The notes beneath the pieces are model-generated. The model worked only from the letters and a program-made list of their open reading frames with translations. It was not told where the DNA came from and did no database searches. From positions 19,108,357 to 19,172,356 of the forward strand of contig NC_088178.1 of the NCBI RefSeq assembly GCF_028769735.1: DNA of 64,000 nt, written 5' to 3'. Of this stretch, positions 11,845-26,800 are shown one piece after another. Positions within the stretch are counted from its first letter, which is position 1; the number at the start of each line of letters is the position of its first letter. This DNA comes from Zonotrichia leucophrys gambelii (taxonomy: Eukaryota; Chordata; Aves; Passeriformes; Passerellidae). The position numbers and the translations under genes were made by a program.

Positions 11845-14800
11845 GTATGTGTAACTATGGTAACCATGAATTCTGCTTTTGTTTCTTACCAAAAATTTAA
11901 TATTATTACCAAAATTATTAAGTATTTAACATAGTTCCACAAAAATTTAAGTGCTTTATAATTTTCATACTCTTCAGTCTTCATTTTTCTTGTTTCTACC
12001 TCAAACGAAATTAAACCCTATTTAATATGCAGTATGGTACAGCAATGTGGTTTATACATTTCTAGCAATCAGGATTCTTGAGCCAGAACTTGGTTTTTTT
12101 GAGTTTCTTTGGGTATTTGTTTCTTTAAAAATGCATCTGCTATTTATTTTCTCTTAAGAATTAGCCAGAAGGAAAACCAAAGGAATTGCAACCTTTAATT
12201 AGATTTCAGTAATTTATCAGCATATCCAATGGACACTGCAGATAAAGCTTATACAGTTGTCATTCTGCTGTACATAAAAAAGTTAGATACTTTTTTCACG
12301 TCATGGGAAACAACTCAGCATTATTGTGTTCAGGAAGATGACTTTAACAAATGCAGCAACTTTCTCCAAAGTAAATTGTGTCTACATTGCTGTTTATATT
12401 AATTACATGTAAATATAGGAATACCATTATTGTTATTATTGTTATTATTGTTATTATTATGCTCTGAGTCGTTTTGATGTTTATCATGGGAATGTCTGTG
12501 AGTAGAACTCTGGTAACTCTGACCTGTGGTAAATGTGCAAGAGCTTTTGAAACAAAAGGGCAATTCACTGAAGAAAGTTTCCATGGAGAAAATTTGTCTT
12601 CAGGTAGTAGATCAGGACACAGTTTTTTATTTCAGTCTTTGTAATGCTGTTTTGACTCTGTGTTTTGCTCTTTAGTAGGTGTTCTGTATTTTGTTGTGAG
12701 TTCTGAAAGGCCGAGTGCAGATGAGCTTCAGTTTGCTTCCTACAAAGGGTTGAAGCACTGGTAGTAGTTCAGTGTAAATGTTCACAGCACAGTTAATGTG
12801 ACTGTGGGGCACAAATCACAATGAATGTTTAATCCAGTATGACTGGGTTTCTGATATTAAAGTTGCATTGTTTATATAGTAAAATTTTATTTGGTATTGG
12901 ATATGGATAAATAATTTTAATCAGAAAATTTTGAATTCAAGCATGGGTTAGACAAACTATGATTTCAAAATAATGATCAAATATTTGCAGCTTCAGCCAT
13001 CAGTCCAAAGTGGACACTTTCCCAGTAGATAGAAAGAAAATTACAAATGGGGAAAATGGACTGTTGTCTTTTGACTCTCTTAGGATGATTTTGGATCTTT
13101 ATGAAATATACTTCATCAGAGATGTTAGTACACAGGTTCATTAATAATGTGGTTTGGTGTAGGGAGTCATATTTATTATAAATAGTATAAAAATAGCGGT
13201 AGTTTTTTCTATTCTTAAACACAGATCTGAATTGTGCTGGGAAATTCCAGGTGTGTGCCCTAGTGTTAGCTTTTGAACATAGCCAGTTCTGAAGAAATGC
13301 TTAGTTGTTGTTCAGATTGGCAGCCTGTCTGTGAGACCTTGTTGGGGAGCTTTTGAAATTGCAAGTAGGACTTGGTAGCTTGCACCTAAGTTGCTGCCTG
13401 AATGCAAAATTCCAAAAGCGTTATTGTTTTTATTCTGTGTTATATTTCTACTTTCCCAAAGGGGAGCATGCTACTGAGGGCGGGAGGGAGTGTTAGCCTT
13501 ATCTTTTCTTCATTTAAAAAAATGTTATAGAACTGGTAAACTACAGCCATCCTTTTTAGTTGTTTGCATTTATAAGAAAATAAGTTTGGTATATTGATGG
13601 TTCTGCATGGTAATAGGATCCTTCTGAAGAACTGAAGTCAGTATTTTGACATATAAGTGCAGTTGTCATTTATCCAGAATTTCATGCTTCAAGAGTAAAT
13701 CAAGTGCACTGCACTATGTCCTCCATCCAGTTTTAAAAATAGCAAAGTTCATTAGAGGATGCTCTTAATTCATATGTAACAGTTTTTGAATAGTGTCTAA
13801 ATTATACCCTTGTTTAATCATTGGGTACTTATTTTGAAAAGTATTAAAGTAAAAAACTAAAAAAGAAAAACCAAACTCTGCCAGTTTACCTGAAATGTAT
13901 TCCCTGATGGGTCAGATGCAAAAAATTCCAGGGTTCCCATACTATTAATGCAGGTTCAGCTGGAGGTAAAGGATATTCACTTTGCTTGTGGTAGTTCTGG
14001 CTAAGCCAGATGTTCTGGTGTTCTGCCTGTCACATCTTCAGATGGTAGTTTTGGTTTTCTGCCCTTCATCAGTTTGGGATTATTATGGGCAATTATTTCT
14101 CTGGTTTATGTTTCTGTTCTCTTTGAAAAGCCAGTTCAGACATGAGCATCTTGGCTAGGTTGAGGAGGCAGATTTTTCCAGGATGGCATTAGTATAATTC
14201 TTCAGATGTTCCATGGCAGAAAAAAATACATTCCTCTGTGTCATAGATGCTATTTTATATGGCTGTAGATTTATATTATTTCTTGTTACCTTACATAGCT
14301 TGGTGACATATGTATTTGTACACTTGGTTTTCACTCGGCAAGAAATTATTGCGACATTGAGAAAATATGAATATACTGATACATTTAAGAGCTATTGCTA
14401 TAAGAAAAAAAACCCTAAATGTAAACTGTTGTATTTCTGTATGTATTTTGATGCTTTTTGAATATTAACATGTTTAAGCAATATTCATATATTAATATTT
14501 CTGGGAAAACTGGATGATATAATAGGAAAAATAACTATCACATATTATGGAATACTATTACTCAGAGAGAAGGCTGAAATGATGGATGTTCCCACAACTT
14601 CTTTATTAAAATAGATCTGTCCTACAAAGACAGAGATGAGATCTCTAAGCAGAAATTTTATCACAACATAGACATTTTTGTAGATAATAACAGACTGATC
14701 TGGGGGTTGTATAGTTGTGAAGTGTTGTTAATGTTATCTGTTGCTACACATATAATTGGAATTTTTGTGTATTGTAACTGCTCTTAGAAAAGTATGGTTT

Positions 14801-17800
14801 AGTGTATATTTGAGATTTTGCTTCTATGTTCTAGCTCAGAAATGTTTGCATTTTCTCCTGAGATACTTTCATCAAGACTGAACTTCCTGATGTAAAACTT
14901 TCTACACTGCTGAATTTTATAAGCTGTGCTTAGTATTTTGCATATGTCTTTCCTCAGGCATTTCTCATATCTCTTTGCTGTATCTTTTTATGCTGTAATT
15001 CTATCTCACACTGCAGCAGCTTACTTTAATTTTCTGTCTGGTGCAGGATTTTATTCCCAGTACTTTCTGCCTTTGCCCAATGTTTCATTTAGTGGCCTTC
15101 TTTGGTTTTGTTTTTTTTTCTTCTTCTTCTTCCTCTCTGTTTCCTTTGAAGATTTGTAATGTTTGGCAGGTATTAGCTGGCACAAAGGCACAATCTGTGT
15201 TTGACTCTTAGTCCTGCGTTCTAGATGAAATTGTGATTGAGGAATTGAGGTGTCACAAGCATATAATGTGATACAGATTGCATTTCTAGGACTCTATAAA
15301 CTGCAGTTGGCCTTACAGAATCCACCTAGACCTGGAGCAAGATCACTGAAAAAGAAGCCTTAGGCATGAGCAGTTCCCTGCAGACATTTAATTCTAAGAG
15401 TTAGGACCTTGTTCAGTAGATAGGTATTTTAATATATCTTTATTACTTGATAATATTTAAAATTACAGCTGCTGCACTGGCATTTAAAGTGAAGACAGAT
15501 CAAATGAGGATTTTAATATATCTCTTAAAACCCAGTCTTGTAGATTCTTACCTGCAATGGGTTGTACTGTTGCAGAGATCTTGGAAATACAGGCAACTGT
15601 GCAGGATCATGCAACAATCAGATTTACATATACTTAACAATTGATGATAATACTGTTTATGTCTTTGGATCCACCTCTAATATTATATGAATGTGCGAAA
15701 GAAAAACATTTTTAGCATTTCCTGTGGCACAGGTTTATATTTTACTCAGTCACAAACTTTCTGCCTACTGAATCAAATTAAAACAGTTCTGTAGAAAAGT
15801 TCATCTGACTGCACTTGAATTGGTAGAATAGGACTTGGTGCACCTTGCCATACCAGTATATTGTAATCATAGAATCATATTTTTATTACATAAACTATTC
15901 AGTAAAAGCTAGAGCTCTTAGTTTGCAAGAGGTGATGCCTTGGGCATGTGCTGCATCAGCTTTTTGCTGCCTAGGAATGGGCACACTGTGGGAGCCATTA
16001 AATGTCAGGTACATTTGTCACATTCATTTTTCTGCCCTGAACAGAGGCATCTTGCTGGCAGCCACAGCATCGTCCCAGTGAGCAACCCTGGCAAGCACAG
16101 TGCAGTCCTCACTTAAATAGTGCATCCTGTGGAAAGTAAAGCTTGATTTCTTTTGGATTTGTGTCCTTTACCCCTTGAACTCCTTCCTTATTTGCCTCCT
16201 TTTTCTGCCTGCATCTATGTAGGCACACCGAGAGTCCTCTGTTGCAGCAGCCCACTCCTGGAAGGGAGAGTGAGCTCTCCAGTGCAGAGATGGTTCCTTG
16301 TTGGCTGCCTTGGTGTGGTACCTCTGGATGTGTGGGGTGATGGATTGATGGGGGAATGTGACAAGTAACAGCTGAATTCTGCTTGCCTGTCTCTTTTAGT
16401 GACAGTAGTTATGGCCTCACCTCCTTTCCAAGCTGCCTGGTTTTGGAGAATGCACAGGAATTCAGTTTGTCTTTCCCATTTCTTTGGTCAACATGGACCA
16501 GAAATCTTGGAGGGGAAGAATACACAAATATTTTAAAAAATCCAGCCACAAACAATAAGAAACCTATTATTCTAATACAAGACAATGTAAAAAAAATTGT
16601 TTTTCTGCTTGTTCATTTGGAAGTGCTTACCATTTCTAAGAATGCTCATTAGTAAATTCATCTAAACTGGAAAATGAAGGATCAGTAAATAATAAAAATG
16701 GTTTTGAGGTGTAGGAAATACCACTTGAAAAAAAATATCAAATGTCATAGGAGTCACAGTCCTGATTTTTTAAAAAAGAGCAAGAAAGCCAAGGAGAGAT
16801 GGGGCAGTAATGTAGTGACCCAGCACAGCTGTGTGGAGAGTGAGGCTCTGCCTGTGGTTTTGGCTGCTCACACAAGGACTCTTAGAAGCAGAAGCAGTAA
16901 ATTGTGGTTATGCCAGTTATGTCAGTGTAAAGTTGTGTGGTGGAACAGGGAATAAATTAATGTTACCATAATTGCCTACTTGGTAGGGATCACTAAAATA
17001 TTAGTAGGCATAATGATGCCACCAAGAAAACAAGAACAAAGTGACTGTCATTTGCTTTGAGAATGGATTGTCTTTATTAGTCAGTTTTAACTAACCCAGC
17101 CTGGAATTGCTTCATGACTAATTTTAAGTTTTTGTTCTGGTCTTTCATGAAGTTTTAACAGCATCTCCAGCATGAACTGCAAAACTGACCAGCAGTATCT
17201 TTTAAAAATAAATTGCACAAGTACTGCATATTGTACTAGCTGTTTTCAGTCAGCAGGGAGTCCTGATCAATCTAGTTGTTCCTTTGGTACAACAATTCAT
17301 GCATTTGAGACTTAAAAAGCTCCTTCTTTTTGGTTTCCTTAAAACTTTGTTCTTGGTAGGAATAGCCAACTGATTTTTCATTTTTTGTTATTGCACATCT
17401 TTATTTTGCTTTGGATAGCTGAAAGTAAAAACATTGCTGCAGTTTTGTATAGCAGTCTTTGAAAGTTTTGTGCTTCCTAAGCCAAGGACCAGCTGTGTTT
17501 GTCCATAGTTTATTATAGTGAGTACTAATAGCACTACATATTTTATTAATTTTCTTACTTATTTCTAACTTTTTTCCACTTGTTCAGCCAAAAAATATCG
17601 ATGAATGCTTTGTATTGCTGTTAGAAATTCAGCCACTCATGATTGTAGATCATATTCTTGTAATTTGTTTCTAATATTCAGATATCACTGTAACAGATAC
17701 TTGAGGGGAATTTGTTAATTTGTTCCTATAGCAAGAACACACACCTGAATAATTGAGTGTATGTGTGTGTCTTGTTTGGGTGAAAACCTGCAGAAACTAA

Positions 17801-20800
17801 TTTAGAGTGAGTTGAAGGAGTTCAATAATCAGTGTTGTCAGCTTTCTCTGCTTGTTTTACCTGAGGAGTTCTGTGCAGTTGGGTCAGTTTCAAGGGAACA
17901 TGGATCACTCTTACTTTGTCTCTGGAATAAAGCTCCTTCTGATTGTTGGCTTTCCCCAGCATCGTTCTAGAGAGGAATATCCAAGTGGGCATGCTGGAGG
18001 AATCTGTGATATTTTCCCTCAGTAAAGGAATTGAAACCATTCTCATTAGAGATGATGAGAGGGAACAAGAAAAAGTTTGGGGTTTGCTGTCAGTCTGTCT
18101 TTGTGCCATTTGTGAAGAAAACAATTTCTGTCATTATCTCATGTCAGTTCAAGCCTGGAAAATAGAGGAATGACAGGGACCTGTATCTTCTTCCCTGCTG
18201 AATGTCACTGTCCTGCAGGCAGATGGTTTAGAGTGCTGTCAACATCAAAAAGCTGTATTAAACTGTGTTAACTGGCAGAGGACTGATGGGTGCTGTTTTG
18301 TTGACAAGACTAAAACAAGTTCTGTGTTTCTTTTAGAGGCACAGAGACCTAAATTGCTACTAAAAATTCTGAAAAGTGGCTGGAAATGTGGGTATTTGAT
18401 AAAGGTGCTTTTGTGCAGCTAATATTAAATCCTGCTGAGTGTGTTGGGCAGGTCTTGATGAAAATGAGGCCTCTAGAAATATATGAGTGTGTGTTCTCTT
18501 TATGGGGAAGAGTTAGAAATTTCACAAAGAAGGGGACATCACAAGCTGATGACCAATAAAATACTTTTCAGGCAGTTGAAACACAAAATCTGAAGCTGTT
18601 GAAAGAAAGGTAAAATTTGAGTGGAAAATGGTTTTTTTTGCATCCAGGTAAATTACTGCAGTACAATTTACTTTTTTGCCTTAGGATTTGTTGGGTTTTA
18701 ACAAATGTCCTTTAAAATGTGCTTTCTGGGTTAATTCTGTTTTGCTTTAAACAGGTGTGAGGCTGACATTCAGAAATAGTGCTTTGTGTTCTGTTCTTGG
18801 CTCCGTAGACTTGAAGAAGCCATATAATATGTACTTTAGTTGTTTAATGTATAACATAGAGATGCAGTTTAATTATTTACTTACCTTTGAACTACTTTAA
18901 GATGTCTGAAGTGTGAATATTAAATATGCATAGTGAAAGTGCAGTAAATGACAGTATGTGTAAAGAAGTTAAGCCAGAGTAGAAAGGAGTTTAATAAGGA
19001 GTTGCAGAAAAGGCTGTAAGTAGATTACCTTGGCCATAGTGTCTAAGCATTAGGTAGGTAAAAATCCACCATGTGCTGCTTCCTCCAGGCATAGGTGCTT
19101 TTAGAGGCCCTGACAGGGGTTGATATATGTATGCTTTTATTGATTATACCCTTAAACTCTTCTGTTTCTGAAGGGAGATCAAAGAAGAGCCATTCTGCAT
19201 CAGCCTCTTGTGCTTTTTAATTGCTGTTGTGCTCTATACGTCCAGCATTGAATCCCAGACTCTTCCAGAGTGCAGTTAGAGATTTTTTAAAATCTTAGTT
19301 ACTCATCAGAATAATTTACAAGAAATTCTGCGGTGTCAAAATTACTGAATTGTAATTACTGTGTTGTGACACTGGCAAAGATTTCAGGGCAAGCTTAGGA
19401 GCTGGGAGCATTTTCTGTTATTTCTGAACTCAAAGAAAATAAGCCCAAATGAAAAACCATACTTCTTTGAAATGACAGGGTTGTGTTTGATCTGATTCAC
19501 AGGTTTCTCCAGGGAGCCAATTTCTTTAACTACAGCTCCTTTCAGATCCTTGGGTGACTTGGAAATTCTAAGTGCAATTAATGTTTCCTTTTTCCTACAT
19601 ATTTTACAGTCTTTACATTTTTAATATCCAATACTTTCTCTTGGCATCTAATGAAGGATGCCAAAATTTTTTTTAGACTTGCTGTTAGTAGACCAGAGTA
19701 ATAAATGACCTGGGTTGAGCAGGTTGTAATCTGTACTTTGCTGGAGTGCCAGCAGATGGCAATGAAACAAAGACTTGCTCAAATCCTCCTGGTGACTAAC
19801 AACCAGTTTTGTGTCAGAGCTCTTGGAAATACAAAATAACAAGGATTTTACATATATATATATTAGCTGTGTTTTATTATGAGACACGTACACCCTCATG
19901 TAGAACAGTTTCTACCTGCGCAAGAACTAATGAGTACTTCTAAATTACAGTACTCATTTTTAGTGTCAGAGCCCCCCAGAATTGATGGTACTGTACATTT
20001 TAACATACTGTGAACTAAATAACTGGAGAAGTGCAGTTAGTTTTGGGAGTGGAAATTGATGACCACCAGCTACACAGCATTTTAGAAGTCAAGAGGATAA
20101 ATAACTTCTTTTTAATTAGGCATCAGAATACATATTTTTGCAAAGTACTGAGTGATGTAAGGTGAGTGCAGCTGCCAAAGTACTTTCAGCTGACTTTGGA
20201 TATTGATTTAGAGTTGTTGGTTTTTTTTATTGGTGTGAACGTTATCAACAGCCACTTTATTTTCCCCACTAATTTGATTTAGCTACCTAAAAGATAAAAT
20301 CTTTGTTTTGTACTATCAATTGCTCACATCACTCATTCAGCTAAGGATATTCTCTTCAAGGGAGGGGAAACCTGCAGAAACCGTGGAGAGACTGTGACTG
20401 ACAGACTCTTACTGTAAAAATGAAATTTCTTTTAAAATTCTGAATGATGTGGCCCCTTTTATAGGTCAGTGCCAAGTTATTTAGTATAGAAAAAAAGAGT
20501 TAGCTTCAGAAACATGCAGTTGTTAAGGCAGATTGATTCCATATTCATATAGTGTTTTCTAAAGGTTGCTGTTAGGTCCTGACACAGAGAAACTAAAATC
20601 TGTGACTCTGATGGGAAATGTAAATGCTATTAGAAGGGAAAGAATGGAGGGGAGAGGCATTTTGAAAGTAGATCTCAGCAAACTGGATCAGAATGGAAGT
20701 AGGTCTCACTAAGGCAATAGCTGTGCTCTTCTCAAGCTTTGTCACAGGCAAGAGAGGAGGCTGCTGTGTCCCTAATCACTGTTAGAACAAGATTCATGGA

Positions 20801-23800
20801 AATTAATTGTGTAAGAACTAATTGCTTATGGCATGACTTCCAGAAATCTGGCTCTGCTCTGTGATAATGATTTCATGGAGCAGTCCAAAAGAGTGGAACA
20901 CTTGTCACTGCAAAAGAAAAACTGAATCAGCAGGAATTTCTGCTGATCAGTGTCAATCTGTAAGAAGCAGCTTTCCTTTTTGAAATATCAGTCCCTCAAA
21001 CCCTATGTTAATCAAGGTTTTTCAGCAGAGATTCTGAAGCTGTTTTGTGCTGTGGGGAATGATTCAAGTGTTCATCCAGAAGCTTCCTGGCAATTAACAT
21101 GATGTAAGAACTTGCAAGAGTGTTTCCATAGTGGGATTGTGGAAACAGAATCACATTCTCTGGAGTGAAAGTTTTCCTGCAAAGAAAACTGCTTTGGGTT
21201 CTGTATGTGCTAACAAATTAGTATTTAGCACTGAGGAAAGTGTAACTTCAGGCAGAGGAAGGGACCTGTCTGTGAGTTTACTCAAAACTGTTTGGTTTTG
21301 GCAAATTTTACAGGATAATTTTCCTTGGTAATTCCTGACAGGTCTTTCAGAGAAAATGATGGAACTGTAGCTGAATGATGTAGAGCTGGTTGCTCTTTGA
21401 GTGCCTCATCAAGGGTGGAGCTGGTTTTGCAGCAGATTAGTGAGCTGCTTTTTGTTTTAGAAAAAACTTTCAATTTTGGAGAATTTTAACACAACTGCAG
21501 GAGGTAGTTTGGATCAGAATTGCGCTTACTTACAAAGAGTCTGGAAAGACAGAGAGTAGAATTCATAGCCACTTTTTAAAATACTCCTGGAAATTATCAA
21601 TTCACATGACCTCTTGCATAATGCAGCAGGAGCATTCTGGTAGCATTTGAGGCTAAGAAGCCAGAATTGACAGAGGCTTCAAGAAAGGGCTCAGGGTGTT
21701 TGTGTTTTTCTGTAGCTTGCTGCTTTTTCAGAGAAATACTTGGCTTTGTTACAGTCATACAGGGTGAGAGAGCCTGTACAAACCTGTGGGAATAGCAGTT
21801 GTTCAAAACTTGAAAGAACATTTGCAGACATACAGCTCACTAAAAGGTCCTGTGGAAGTTGAAAGGGATGTGCAGTGGTTTGGGGAGAATGCAGTTCTGC
21901 AGCAAGTACCAGAACATGGAATGTGCAGATTGTGTATTTCAGGACTAGTGTTTTCAGGTTTTTTTCCCAGGCAATGAAATATCCCAAAATCCCTATTTTT
22001 GTGTATTTCAGTACTTCTGATACTCATTTGATAAAACTGCAGTCTTATTCTTGGGCTTACAGAATATATTAATGCATAAAAACTGAATATGGAAGTTAAA
22101 GTAAATAGCTCCAAGTTAATCCATGTCTTACTACAAAAAAATGCTGGGAAACCTTTTATTCTGAACAATTGGTTCAAAAACCCCTTTTCTCAAATAATAG
22201 TGCTACTCTGTAGCCACAGATCAGTATCATGTGACAATGTTGTTTGAATGATCCTGACATTCTTGTATTTTTACTTAATTCCACAAAGACCTCTTCAGTG
22301 AGGTCATGTGAATGTTTTAATGAGGGAAGTAATTGAAGTTGAATATTCTTGGATTTGTGTTATTTTTCCCCAAATGTAAATTCATCTCTTTCCATTCTGA
22401 CTAAATTATTTAAGGCTACCTCATTAATGTGATTTCTTTCTTCCCTTTACACATGTGAATCATTATTAAATTATCACTTCATTTAAATCTCCAACATTTA
22501 GTTACATTTACTTCTATGTATTTACATGTTTTAAATGAAATTATTACTTTTTTTCAATTTCATTTAGAAAATCAATTGCTTAATACAATTTGAATAAATG
22601 AAGTAAAATGGCTCAAGAAAGAGAAGTAAAATACCTGCCTTTTTTTAGATGCAAATTTGTGCAGCTGCTGAGCCTCTGTTACTGCAGCTCTGTTAGCACA
22701 AGTTTGGGCACCTGCTGATGGAAACAGGCTTTTTGTTGTCCAGGGTAAATCCTCTCCCCAGGTATCCTTAAGCTGTTCTGTTGTTCCAGCTGCATCTGCT
22801 GGCATCCTGCCTGTTGGATTGCCCTGGAGCCTGCAGGGCCCACACGTGCTGTGGGCAGGGTCTGGGTACAAACCTTCATCCACGGCCACTGAGCGGCCTG
22901 AGCCCTGCTGCTGTCCCAGCAGCTCTGATCTCTGTCACCACTTCTGTAAGCTGCTGCTGCTGCTCCTGGAGTTGGTTTTTCACCTGCTGAAAAATAGCCA
23001 CATCAATTATCTTGCTTTATGCAGAGTTCTTTTGATTAGAAGAAACTGGAGTACTTTCCCAGTAGTGAAAATATTCAGTACTGTTCAATATTAAGCATTT
23101 TAGGTCTTGGTTCCATGAAAACCTGAATATATGCAGACAAATGTACATAGTAATAAATTCATAACAGAATGATGTCCTATTGTTTTTAACCAAGCTCAGT
23201 ATTTTAGTTTCAAACTTCAAAAAGTATAGTAATGTTTTATAAATTTTTGTAAATGCTACATTTGAGTGGAAAGAAGATTACTTTCTCTCATGGAGAGGCA
23301 GCAGTTTAATGTCCAGGTAGAAACTTAAATATTTGAAGATACAAAGCCTGTCTTTTGCCTTAAGACTGCTTACTTCTGTCCGCTTAAAGCCTTACCCAAT
23401 TATTAGTGCAGTCAGTTGAAAAACTCAGTAAACTCTGGGTCTTTTCTGTAGTGCACATGGAATTTATTGTGCCAGGCTTGTCTTTGTTTTAGCAATAAGG
23501 GAACAGAAAGAAAATATACTGAAATACTGTACTAGTGAACTGCTCTTACCTGATATTAGTATGTGTATTTTGTGCTGAACTAAATTACAGTTGTAATACG
23601 AAATGTCAGAAAATACTGGCATGAAAAAAGTTAATACATAATAATTTGCAACAACAGGGGCCATGGGTAGCTATGGGATTTCAGAAACTGAAGTGGGCAA
23701 CTGTTACTTTAAAGCTAATAAAAGGTATTAAATGTAGTTAACTTTTTTAAAGGCTGTGTTAAAATGTCCTATGGTTTCCAGAGTCTGAGTTAGCTTTCTG

Positions 23801-26800
23801 AAAACCAGTTTGGAATGCACTCATTCCTGGGTACAGGCATGTCAGCCCCACCAGTGATGCTTGAACGTGTCTGTGAAATAGACACTCCAAATTGCCTGTG
23901 ACTCTGGGGGGGCACGTTTGAGGGAACTCTGACATTTTCATTCAGCTTCTGTATTCTTAGGGGAATCTGGTTTGAATTTATTTTGCAAATTACTTTTTCC
24001 TTGATTTGTTGTTACATTTCAAAAATTATTCTCATATTCTGCTCTGAGATGGGGCTTCTATAAAATGCTGTGTTTATAGACCATTCCTGTCCAGTGTTTG
24101 GATGGTTGAGGGAAATGCTAAAATTCTGTGGTAGCCACTTGTATTGGGGTAGAAGGAAGCTGATGTTGAAGAGAAATTAGCTCATTTTGTTTGTGGTATT
24201 TTAACTTTGTAAGCAAAGTGTTGGTTGAAGCTATTGAGAATATGAATATAGTATACCATATTGTTTCAGCTGCTGTAAAATTTACAGATTTAAAGGAAGC
24301 CACTGGAGAGTTAAATATATTTTCCCTTATGGGTTTATATAAATTCACGTAGTCTTAAAATTAATTTATTTTTACTTTAATTCAGTAAAAATGTTATGAA
24401 ATGGTTCAGATAAGCTATGAAATCTGGTAGGTTCTGGCAGATAACCATGGCTAGGTGGGGGGTGTCACTTTTAAAGGCAATTGCAGTGAGATGTTTTCCT
24501 TTGTCTCTGTAGTTATCAGAGACTGTTACAGACGATTGCTGTACTCGAGGCTCAACGTACTCAAGCAGTTCAAGACCTTGAAAGTTTAGGCAGACACCAG
24601 AGAGAAGCACTGAAAGATCCTATTGGATTTGTGGAAAGACTCCAGAAGAAGGTATTTCTATGGACTTTTCCTAAGTCTTCCTTGGATTTTTTTTAATAAC
24701 TAGTAATTCAGGCTCTGTAGAAATTGAAGAACATGTATATACTTGCATAAAAATTATGAGCTTAGAATCTTTTAACTGCTGAGCAAAAATAGCTCTTTAC
24801 TTTCTTGCTAGATCTGTAAGACATAGGTCTTCAATGATTTTATCAGATATGCTTCCTTGCCTTTTTTTTGGTATGTAAAAATGAAATTGTTAAATTTTGA
24901 ATTATAGTGTAGCTATTTTAAAACAACTTGAAGTCTACACGTGACTGGGAGTATCAGATCAAAAAATTCTCATCTTTCTCATTTGAGAAATGAAATGTTG
25001 TGCTTGGAATTAATTTGGTAGGGCATGTTTAAAGAGCAGGAGATGTAGCCTTTATTCCAAACCCAAAGTGAACACTAGAAAACATACCTGTGTTACAGAT
25101 AACAGAATTGAATATTGTCTGATAGGGGAGAATCCATTTCTATAAGGAAACATTTTCTTTTCAAGCTTTAAAACCCCTGTCGTAACAGGAGTACTGAAGA
25201 AAAGTTTTCAGCTTGAATCCTGTATCGCTGCAGCATCTACCACTGGCAAACACATGACCTTCTAGTGTGATAGCAACATATATTTCAGTGAAGAATGAAG
25301 TTATGGTTCTGTTTTCCTGGGTCTGTAGATACCTAGGGTATAAGTAAGCGCCTTGGTTTCAGTCATTGTCTTTCTTTTAAGTTTTAATAGCATAAATGAG
25401 GTAAGAATGTTGCATTTGCTAGTCTTTTATGGGGAAATACTAAGGACAGTTTCAAGTACTCTGGTGTACTTCTGTCCAAAAAGGACCAAAGGAATAATAG
25501 TCTTGCAGTTGACCTTTAAATCAAGAGGTGAGCTTGGCAGAAGTTTTGTTCTAGGCAGAAGACAGCAAAATCAGTGCAAAATAGGCATAGATTTCTCTGA
25601 TGGGAGGAGATGAGGTATCAGGTGATAAAACTCTGAATCTTTTGGGTTCCTGGGTTAAGAAAGGTGCACCTTCTCAGCTAATGGTGTGTTTAATAAAGGA
25701 CAGTCAGAAACAGGTTATTGAAGTGTGAAACACTTGATTTCAGCTGTGAAATGCACTCTTTAAAGTTTTATGCTCAATAAGCCATCATTGACCGTGCCGC
25801 TGCATATTTTATATGCACTGTTGTGTATAATTCTTGAAAGATCTCATCTTCTCTATAAAAAAACCTGTGCTGCATGGCACTTCAGAAATTCTGGTTTTCT
25901 GTTCATCTGTCAAATAAAAAGCAGCATTGAGTTTTGGAGCATTTCAGTATTTGTAGGTTTTAGTTTGGATATAAAGTGATTTTATTAAATATTGCTTTTT
26001 ACTTTTCATTCTTTTTTTTTCAGGTTGATATGGGTCTTCCATTTCCTCAGAGAGTTGTTCAGCTCCCTGAGATTGCCTGGGACCAATACACCACTAGCCT
26101 TGGAAACTTTGAGAGAGAGTTCAAAAACCGAAAACGTAACAGTAGGAGAGTGAAGCTGATTTTTGACAAAGGTAAAAGCAAGTGAGCTTCTGTTACAAGG
26201 AAGAAATGACCAGTGTGGGAGTTCAATAATTCTTCCTTTGTGTTGCTTACAGTAGGTATCCCTGCAAGACCAAAAAGTCCTTTGGATCCCAAGAAGGATG
26301 GAGAGTCTGTTTCGTACTCTGTCTTGCCTTTAAGTGATGGTCCAGAAGGTTCCACAAACAGTCGCCCACAGGTAGATGTGCAAAAGGAAAGAAAAAAAGT
26401 TGCAAAATAGTAAATTAAATTTGTTTTTTCTCTTTTGAATATGGAGTGTGTCTTTACTATTACTTCAAACGTTCATGTTGGTGATGACATGCCATTCCTG
26501 TACTCAGATCTTGGAACTAAGCTTTGATTTCAACAGATTTTGTTGTGAAGTCTCATGCTTTGGTTTGGTTTTGGTTTAAGTTAAGTAGAAAGAGGGTTCA
26601 AATCAATTATCCCAGCTATAACTTTTCTAAACAGATATTCTATTTTATGTCCTGTATTTGAGCAGATGATAAGAGGGCGACTTTGTGATGAGACCAAACC
26701 TGAAACTTTTAACCAGCTGTGGACTGTAGAGGAACAGGTAACAGGAAACTTTAATTTTGTAGCTCTGGAAGCATACATGAGCATAAAAGCAAATTGTGGG

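Larger units (their letters stand above)
11845..24512 (+). other. ZZZ3: ZZZ3 intron between coding exons 1 and 2
   Basis: A 12.7 kb AT-rich intron. It contains a period-9 ATT/GTT microsatellite (12426-12460), a GC-richer Gln-codon patch on the minus strand (22640-22985), and a possible CR1 tip near 15866-15880 in minus orientation. No exon, RNA gene or intact transposon was recognised in the rest. Confidence 0.7.

Noticed and set aside
15866..15880. ATCATAGAATCAT, resembling an inverted CR1 tip
   Set aside because: Only one and a half octamer units are present, with no CR1 body on either side; could be chance.
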